From assembly GCA_016722285.1 (NCBI GenBank), contig JADKGI010000010.1, positions 62,001 to 126,000 of the forward strand: a stretch of DNA of 64,000 nt, read 5' to 3'. Source of the stretch: Saprospiraceae bacterium. Its GTDB lineage: Bacteria; Bacteroidota; Bacteroidia; Chitinophagales; Saprospiraceae. The notes under the pieces were generated by a model. That model made no database searches and was not told where the DNA came from. It worked only from the letters and a program-made list of their open reading frames with translations. Positions 57,588-64,000 of this stretch are shown here, in pieces. Position numbers and translations under genes: made by a program. Positions within the stretch are counted from its first letter, which is position 1. Each line of letters begins with the position of its first letter.

Positions 57588-60500
57588 TTATTTTATAATT
57601 ATCATTTTACGTGTGGCAGCGTCCTTGTCAGTTTCTATCTGATAGTATAATACCCCACTCAGGTTGAGTGCATGTGCATCTACGTTGAATGTATTATATC
57701 CTTTAGAAAACTGACTCTTCGTCTGATATACCATTTTTCCCGTTACATCAAATATTTTCAAAGTGACTTCATCAGATTTAGGCAAATTGAAGCCTATGAC
57801 TGTAGAAGCATTAAATGGATTCGGAACGTTCTGGAATAACTCAAACTGGTCTGACTGACCGGCGCTTTTGTTCACAGCCTGTAGAGTCAGTCCTGATGTA
57901 GTAATTACGTTGCCATCCTGCGTGTATGCTTCAGGACTCAGATAAGAATTTTCAAGTCTTACCAGATTTTTATCTTTGGCATCACTGATTAATCTGAATG
58001 TAAGCGTCATTAATTGATTATTTATCGTCACCGGATTTCTGTCATTCCAACTTAAATGAATCAATCCGTCAGAAAGGTTTCTAAACCCAAGGTTTTCATC
58101 ATTCAGATTCAGAACTTCGGATCTAAGACTTATGAGTTCAGCAACAGACTTATCAATTCCAAGGGTCATTTGAATACCGGCCAGTTGTTGAATTTCATCT
58201 GATGAAATAGCTATTGAGACTATATCACCTTTACTTCCACTGACTTTTTCAGTTTCAAGTTTCAGCACGTTTCTTAGCTTGGTTTCTATTTCTGAATTTG
58301 AATTTTTAATAGCCGTTCCGTTGACATCACCTACCTTTACTGCTATGAAATCCAAACCTGTCACATCATGGTTGGTTTTAGACATGTAAATGTTTTCTGT
58401 ATATGGGAATGGATTCTTCATATCTGGAAACTGGTATGCCACATCTACAAATCTCCAACTGGTGTTGTTACTAAACTCAGTTTTAATGCCCAGAATGAGT
58501 TTTCTCAGTTCTACTATATCAGCTGCCGTAATCTTCTGTGAATTATTGACATCAGCGGCGATCAGTTTATAAGGAGAATCCAGTTCTGAGATACCCAGAA
58601 TATGTCTTTGTATCATCACTAAATCCAGTGTAGAAACTCCATTCAGAGGATCGTCGTTTTTGCCCGGATTTACTGAATAATCCATGTCCATTTTCAGGCC
58701 TTCCATATTCCACTTACCATTGTAACCGGTTATCGCAGTTTTTGGAAATTCAACCTGCTGAGATCTTAATTCAACTTTGACATCCTGTACCATGTCATCG
58801 GTTTCTCTATAAATTGAACCCTTAAGTCCAAGTGTAGTATTAGAAGGTAAGCATGAATTATCATTGGATTGAACCCTTAATTTCACAGTACAGAAATCGC
58901 TGTTTCCCGCAGCATCAATTGCATATACATTGAACGTAGTATCAACAAACAATCTGCCTTTCAAATCAGAACATCTGATTATTCTCGATATGTCACTTCT
59001 GTTTGTTGGTGAGAAAGAAGCTGATATCTGACTACCTACGGAACAGTTATCAGTAAATCCTTTGCCGTATTCGGAAGCCCATATAGCCACCTCTCTTGAT
59101 ACAGGCATAATTACCGTAACCAATTCAGTTATACAGACAGGGGTGGGTTTCTTTTCATCTCTCAATGTAAATGTATTCGAGCACGTCCCTATATTACCGC
59201 AGCCGTCTTTGGCATACCAGGTAATTTTATGTGGGCCATAATTAAGCAATACACTAATGGTATCGCCCGGTTGATTTACTAAATCTACAACGCCATCGTT
59301 ACCAAAATCTATATCATAAGACCATGTCAACGACTTGGAAGGGCAATTAGCGGGAAATGTGGTTGCCTTTGCTCTCACACCTACCCTGGATTGACAGGTT
59401 CCTTCGGAAGTAATTTTAAGGTCCGCAGGATTACATCCTGAAGTAATCGTAGGAGGTACATTGTTTATGATCATAATGAGCTGAGTAAATGTAAATACTC
59501 CTACAGACGGTGCTGATGAGGCAGTCTTCTGACACCAATCAATGGCAGTCCATGTTCTCAGGATTTTTTTACATACACCATCCCCGAAACCAAATTCAGT
59601 ATCCTCATAATTAAAGGCAACTTTCTTACATTTAGATTCTGCAAAGCTGAATACACTTGGTCTTGGTATGCCCAGATCTTCCGGTGTAACTTTGGTGAGG
59701 CATCTGTTTGTCACCTGTACAATGGATGTACCCCAGTTTATGTCGCCACTCACCAATGGGTTAGAATTAATTACATTTATGGTTTGTGTTTGTCTGACAG
59801 TATTGCCAAAAGTATCTCTTGCCACAAATGTTCTCTTTATAATTCCTATTCCACATTCGTTTAATGAATCTTGTCTTATAGTATCAATCCTTGCACCACA
59901 ATTGTCAGTGACAGTGGCAACTCCAAATCTGGTTAAGGAAGTAAAGTTTTCTGTACAACTTGCACTCATATCAACCGGGATGGTCAATACCGGGAAAATA
60001 TTATCCTGAACTTTGGCTTCAACCATACAGGAATTAAATGCACCACTTGCGTCCCATACTCCCAATTCAACCATAATTGTTTTATTGATATCACTACATG
60101 TGAATGCAAGTTTGTTGTTACAAGGCAGACTCTCCCAAGTAACTGGAACATCCATTCTCCTTATCTTCATGCAAGCAATACCACAATTGTCGTGACTGCC
60201 ATCATCAAAAGTCTGGACTCCCACTAGGCCAACTCCATTGGAACTCAATGCTACAATGCTGTTTCTGGAACATACAGGCACTGGAGGCTGATTGTCGATG
60301 ACATCAATTTCCGTGAAGCAATATGAAAAATTGCCACAAGCATCTGTAATTGTATATCTGATCCATGTTCGTCCTGTAGGAAGGTTTACTATTTTAAACG
60401 GTCTGGCATTCTGATCAATGCTGTGCGCATATTCAGGTTTTAAGCCTTGTAAGACTGTACTTCCTTTTGATTTTACATACGCACCGTCTGCCGGTGCTTT

Positions 60501-62639
60501 ACCTGTATTATCAGCCAAAAGAAACTCAACATCCCAGGTGTAACCTGAACATTCATAAATGGCTATCGGAGGCAAAACGTCCCAATCACCACTACATTGA
60601 TATGGTTTAGTCATAATTACAGCAGCAGGGTTGATGGTTCCACCATTAGGTTGCCCTGTTATATCCGCCGGACAAGTTACAGCAGGTGGCTGATTATCCA
60701 TCACGGCTATCAGTTGTATCTGTGATGTATCTTTACCTGTGCAATGATTAAATATGGTCCATTTTCTATATAATTTGTATGTCACATCATTATTATTGCA
60801 AATGAGTACCTTTCTGTCAGTATAGGTAACGTGTGCTTTAAGGCATAGAATTCCTAACGGATTGCCTGTAAACGCAGGATCTGGTACTGAGTCCAATTGT
60901 TTTACACCATTAAAGACGTATGGGATTTTAGGCCAGGAACCACAAGCTTCCAATGATGGATTGGGCCCTGTTATATCATCCCAGTTCGGAGGGAACAAGA
61001 CGTCATTTATTGATGCCGCATTTACACTGATGGTTTGGTTACAAGACGATGAATTTCCGGAATTATCCACTACTTTACATGTTCTGGTAATAACTGAACT
61101 GTATGGCCCGACACATGATGTGACCGCCAGATCAGTAAACGATAGAGTCACAACGCTACATCGATCAAAACCAGTAACTGTCCATATATTTTGCAAACTA
61201 TCAACAAGTGTTCTTATTATACCCAATGGCATCACCGGAAATCCTGTTATAGCCATATTGTTTATTTGATTACAATTTATAGTTACGTCAGGTGGGCATA
61301 CGAGGTTCGGAATCGATTTATCCTCTACTTTGACGTATCCCCAGCATGAGTTACCGCTACATTCGTGTACTACTCTGACTTCCAGTGTTTTGCCTATATA
61401 GGCATACCCCAAAGTACCTGTTGGGATGATGGTATTTGTAGCAATATCTCTAATGATGATGTCATAAGAAGTATCAGAATATAACTGCCCTTCCAGAAAT
61501 TGACTGGCTGTAAAATATAATTCACAGCTCGGATTCATGGAAATGTTCACCAGATTCTGACATGCTAATGCCGGAGTAGCTTCATCGACAATTCTGACAC
61601 GCATGGTGTTTGTAAAGGGACAAGGGTTGTCATCTGCATTTGTGGAAGGATCATTTAGAAGTATAAAAGTTCCTGTCACAGTCAAATCATACAAGCCCGC
61701 AGTTGCCGGCCAGGTTATGGTTCTTTGATTGCTACCTTCACCTCCTACTGGAGAAACCGGCGATGTCATTACGGGTCCGGAAATGGTCGTAATGGTCCAG
61801 ACTACTCCAGTCAATTGAGCCAATGGGGCATCAATTTTATAAACTTCTGTGGAGCCCACACAATTTCCATAATCACCTCGAATTGTTGTAAAATCTGCTA
61901 TGTCTTCTATATCAACAGGTCTGGCAATATCAAATCCACATCCCAAAGACTGACCGGAATAAGACTTGTTTTGACCGGTTACTCTAAGTGTGTACCTCCC
62001 GGCAGTAGGTCCCCAGGTAACATTGATACTTGTATTACCGCTTGAAGGCAATGGTGGCGCTACAGATGTGGCCCCGCCTGACAGAAACCATGTAAGATTA
62101 CTGTAAATACCACCCCCGGGTATGGAGTATGTTTCCACGGTATTCTTACATACATCTTCATCTCCGGCAATAGTAAAGTTAGGGTAGGAACAAGCTTGCG
62201 AACTGGTGACACTTATCACCTGATTCGTGTTCATATTCTTTACCTGGACTGACCATGGAACTCCGGACACTCTTTTTCCCGCTATCCTGTAAATGCCGGA
62301 AATCCCGGGGTTTGTCTCCGGAATATTGGTATTATTCAGATAAAGGATAGGCAAAGTCGGGGGCGGTAGGGAAGACGGGTGATAAAATGCAGACAAACTG
62401 GTAGTAAGTAACCTCCATGTCTGCCCGGGCGTTCCGGTAATAAAGATAGTATCAAGATACTGTCCGTTAGCATTTGTAGTAGCGTTATTGAGACAATAAC
62501 ACTCTGTTTTGGTAATCACAGGCACCTGAGCCTTCATTACTGTGGACAGCACTACCATAAGTACTAAACAAGTCAGTTTTGACCAATGGCTCCGATCTCT
62601 GACCAAGCCGTAAAAATGTGTAAGTAATGGGTTCTTCAT
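57588..62639 (-). CDS. Large T9SS-exported surface protein, Ig/PKD-HYR-dockerin-cohesin-like
   Basis: 1,683 residues, intact. Signal peptide with hydrophobic core ~20-34, cleavage near VMKAQ (38). The first ~370 residues hold PKD-like domains (FTIAGDEDVCKNTVETYSIPG; TWPATAGLYDLTVTG). The CSGNSCWG domain follows (~360-450), then cysteine-rich HYR-like units with VEDKSIPNLVCP, TDRKVLICN and RTWTAIDWC. Dockerin-like loops (NGVSTLDLVMIQRHILG; LIAADVNNSQKITAADI) lie around 1340-1390, a cohesin-like region follows, and the tail VPNPFNASTVIGFNLPKSD to the end is a T9SS type A domain. Its architecture is closely parallel to the gene downstream, so both probably arose by duplication. No enzyme motif seen. 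Confidence 0.88.
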   Translation of the reverse strand: MKNPLLTHFYGLVRDRSHWSKLTCLVLMVVLSTVMKAQVPVITKTECYCLNNATTNANGQYLDTIFITGTPGQTWRLLTTSLSAFYHPSSLPPPTLPILYLNNTNIPETNPGISGIYRIAGKRVSGVPWSVQVKNMNTNQVISVTSSQACSYPNFTIAGDEDVCKNTVETYSIPGGGIYSNLTWFLSGGATSVAPPLPSSGNTSINVTWGPTAGRYTLRVTGQNKSYSGQSLGCGFDIARPVDIEDIADFTTIRGDYGNCVGSTEVYKIDAPLAQLTGVVWTITTISGPVMTSPVSPVGGEGSNQRTITWPATAGLYDLTVTGTFILLNDPSTNADDNPCPFTNTMRVRIVDEATPALACQNLVNISMNPSCELYFTASQFLEGQLYSDTSYDIIIRDIATNTIIPTGTLGYAYIGKTLEVRVVHECSGNSCWGYVKVEDKSIPNLVCPPDVTINCNQINNMAITGFPVMPLGIIRTLVDSLQNIWTVTGFDRCSVVTLSFTDLAVTSCVGPYSSVITRTCKVVDNSGNSSSCNQTISVNAASINDVLFPPNWDDITGPNPSLEACGSWPKIPYVFNGVKQLDSVPDPAFTGNPLGILCLKAHVTYTDRKVLICNNNDVTYKLYRKWTIFNHCTGKDTSQIQLIAVMDNQPPAVTCPADITGQPNGGTINPAAVIMTKPYQCSGDWDVLPPIAIYECSGYTWDVEFLLADNTGKAPADGAYVKSKGSTVLQGLKPEYAHSIDQNARPFKIVNLPTGRTWIRYTITDACGNFSYCFTEIDVIDNQPPVPVCSRNSIVALSSNGVGLVGVQTFDDGSHDNCGIACMKIRRMDVPVTWESLPCNNKLAFTCSDINKTIMVELGVWDASGAFNSCMVEAKVQDNIFPVLTIPVDMSASCTENFTSLTRFGVATVTDNCGARIDTIRQDSLNECGIGIIKRTFVARDTFGNTVRQTQTINVINSNPLVSGDINWGTSIVQVTNRCLTKVTPEDLGIPRPSVFSFAESKCKKVAFNYEDTEFGFGDGVCKKILRTWTAIDWCQKTASSAPSVGVFTFTQLIMIINNVPPTITSGCNPADLKITSEGTCQSRVGVRAKATTFPANCPSKSLTWSYDIDFGNDGVVDLVNQPGDTISVLLNYGPHKITWYAKDGCGNIGTCSNTFTLRDEKKPTPVCITELVTVIMPVSREVAIWASEYGKGFTDNCSVGSQISASFSPTNRSDISRIIRCSDLKGRLFVDTTFNVYAIDAAGNSDFCTVKLRVQSNDNSCLPSNTTLGLKGSIYRETDDMVQDVKVELRSQQVEFPKTAITGYNGKWNMEGLKMDMDYSVNPGKNDDPLNGVSTLDLVMIQRHILGISELDSPYKLIAADVNNSQKITAADIVELRKLILGIKTEFSNNTSWRFVDVAYQFPDMKNPFPYTENIYMSKTNHDVTGLDFIAVKVGDVNGTAIKNSNSEIETKLRNVLKLETEKVSGSKGDIVSIAISSDEIQQLAGIQMTLGIDKSVAELISLRSEVLNLNDENLGFRNLSDGLIHLSWNDRNPVTINNQLMTLTFRLISDAKDKNLVRLENSYLSPEAYTQDGNVITTSGLTLQAVNKSAGQSDQFELFQNVPNPFNASTVIGFNLPKSDEVTLKIFDVTGKMVYQTKSQFSKGYNTFNVDAHALNLSGVLYYQIETDKDAATRKMIIIK

Positions 62640-63227
62640 CGATTGATGGATTTTGTAAAATTCGTAATTGCTTAAAAAAACTCTATAATATCCGGTACTG
62701 CCTCTACAGGCAATACCGCAATTATTTTGTGTATTTTTTGGTTTACAGCAATCTGTGTTTGTTTATCATTCTCATGACAGGCTGATAAATTTTGACTGAT
62801 TACAATAATACAAATCCAAATTTCAGACCAAACTCAATGTTGCATTATGTGTATATTTAATATGATGCTTACATTAATTTTTTAGATAATATTTAATCCT
62901 TATCTTATCAATCAGATAGGTTAGAATTTTTTTTTTATTTTTTTTTTAATTATTTAACGGCAATACCCTGATCAAATATTAATATAAATAATGATATAAT
63001 TAATTGAATATCTGATCATTAAAATACAATCAAAAAATAATTAACGTATAATTTACTATATATCAGATTAATATAAGAGCAAAACTGTCCTGATATGTTA
63101 AGGCTTATTCATATGCAAAAACAAATGAAATCAATGATCCAACAGACGAAATGGAGATTGTAATCTTACTAAGGGATAGAAGAATAAACTAAGCATAATT
63201 AAACCTGATAATCACAGCAGCACCAGA
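62640..63227. other. Intergenic region with a hairpin and an A/T tract
   Basis: About 590 bp, very AT-rich, between two same-strand T9SS genes. It holds an imperfect hairpin at 62693-62718 (5+5 bp, one mismatch, 4-nt loop) about 55 bp upstream of the ATG at 62639, and a long T-rich tract on the plus strand around 62930-62950. No RNA gene or ORF is supported here. Confidence 0.45.
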
Positions 63228-64000
63228 CTATCTGATTCGGATAAATTTTAGTGTTTGAGAGAAACCGTTGTGGTGTAATTGCAGATAATAGATTCCAGGC
63301 GATAAGCCAGCACTAAGAGGTATAATTATATCCGAAGAATTTTGAAAATTTCCTGAAGACAATTCTTCTCCCCGAGTATTTACTATAGTGAACTGAATCA
63401 TGGCTTCTGAATCAATTATATCTGAATTGAGGGTAAGGATGCTTGTAACAGGGTTCGTAAGAAGCCTGAATGTCTGAAAAGCCAATGGGGACTTTAGCTT
63501 AGAAGCAAGTTTTATATTTATTGCCCGATCATCGCTGTAAATTTCTGAATTTCTGAATGATTCCAATTTAATTCTGGCAATATCAATAAAATCTGTCATA
63601 CCTAAAACCGCAATGATTTCTCCCTTTTTCAAATATGCACTTTTGGAGTCATACCCAATCATCCGAAGTCGGTCATCTTTCACATACAATTCTGTATTTT
63701 CGAGCGTCCTGGTTGTCTTCGTTTCAATTTTAGTTAACTTATGGTCAGCGCTCTGGCATTGCAAAAATAACTGATACCCACTCAAACGAATGTCTTGTCC
63801 TGCTCTAAAAGTCAATACTCTTTGGCCATCAATCTGTTCTTCCTCAACAAAGATGGTGAATGTATCACCATCTTTATTTCGGTTTTCTACATCCGGGTCG
63901 CTAAAATTATAAGCAGAGAGGTTAACATCGCCTACTTTTACAGCCATAAAATCTGCATCTATCATATCAGATCCAAGGATACCTGTTTCAATTTTATTGA
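63228..64000 (-). CDS. T9SS surface protein, C-terminal part (start beyond window)
   Basis: The frame is open to base 64000, so only the last ~256 codons are visible. DFMAVKVGDVNLSAYN is the segment that joins the dockerin-like loops to the cohesin-like domain in the other three giants. LSGYQLFLQCQSADHKLTKI and the following strands are the cohesin-like domain, and LLTNPVTSILTLNSDI to the end is a T9SS type A sorting tail with IYYLQL near the terminus. So this is a fourth member of the same family; its dockerin core and N-terminus lie outside the window. Confidence 0.85.
   Translation of the reverse strand, partial: NKIETGILGSDMIDADFMAVKVGDVNLSAYNFSDPDVENRNKDGDTFTIFVEEEQIDGQRVLTFRAGQDIRLSGYQLFLQCQSADHKLTKIETKTTRTLENTELYVKDDRLRMIGYDSKSAYLKKGEIIAVLGMTDFIDIARIKLESFRNSEIYSDDRAINIKLASKLKSPLAFQTFRLLTNPVTSILTLNSDIIDSEAMIQFTIVNTRGEELSSGNFQNSSDIIIPLSAGLSPGIYYLQLHHNGFSQTLKFIRIR

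Noticed and set aside
1..64000. Recoding of TGA across the genome (alternative genetic code)
   Set aside because: TGA terminates other reading frames normally, and RF2, which reads TGA, is present.

Overview
The window reads as a chromosomal segment of a Bacteroidota bacterium, most likely a member of Saprospiria/Saprospiraceae. The base composition is AT-rich. Promoter-like TAnnTTTG boxes lie upstream of at least ten genes and start codons lack Shine-Dalgarno sequences. Lipoproteins, TonB-type and porin-like outer-membrane proteins are present, as are very large cysteine-rich surface proteins ending in type IX secretion (T9SS) sorting domains. The genus assignment is inference; the phylum rests on several independent signals.

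Layout. 0-3.4 kb: two tandem membrane sulfatase/LTA-synthase-like genes on the minus strand, the second cut by the window edge. 3.5-5.7 kb: dihydroorotase and a DUF6503-like secreted protein. 5.8-16 kb: housekeeping block with groES-groEL, a VOC protein, prfB with its programmed +1 frameshift, an FKBP lipoprotein, nrnA, ndk, a queE-ridA-gmhB-icd run, a DUF3467 protein and a MerR regulator. 16.2-27.4 kb: one giant T9SS surface-protein gene (about 3,723 codons once four apparent indels are corrected) carrying ten tandem Ig-like repeats. 27.7-31.5 kb: rlmI-like methyltransferase, mnmA, a lipoprotein and rimM. 31.7-36.1 kb: a T9SS esterase and a TonB-dependent receptor, both riddled with small indels. 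36.7-40.4 kb: DEDDh exonuclease, acyltransferase, engB and a beta-barrel protein. 40.4-45.1 kb: probable sugar/cyclitol catabolic cluster (MFS transporter, two TIM-barrel isomerases, Gfo/Idh/MocA oxidoreductase). 45.2-47.4 kb: divergent MbnP-like and di-haem MbnH/MauG-like pair, the latter with its second haem motif destroyed by an in-frame TGA. 47.5-52.5 kb: pruA, coaD, a DUF4442 protein, a cobalamin adenosyltransferase, ppa and an MDR oxidoreductase. 52.7-64 kb: three more large T9SS proteins in a row on the minus strand.

The four giant surface proteins share a C-terminal module (dockerin-like Ca loops, a cohesin-like beta-sandwich, then the T9SS tail). Three of them also share a CSxNSCWG-type domain and repeated RTWxxxDWC segments, which suggests a family of disulfide-rich adhesins or matrix proteins. 

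Many broken genes here (groEL, coaD, the adenosyltransferase, the giant gene, the receptor and the esterase) are repaired by single-base changes, mostly within short homopolymers. I read most of these as sequence errors, not decay. Two exceptions are the prfB frameshift, which is a known programmed site, and the haem-motif change in the di-haem peroxidase, which is a double substitution.
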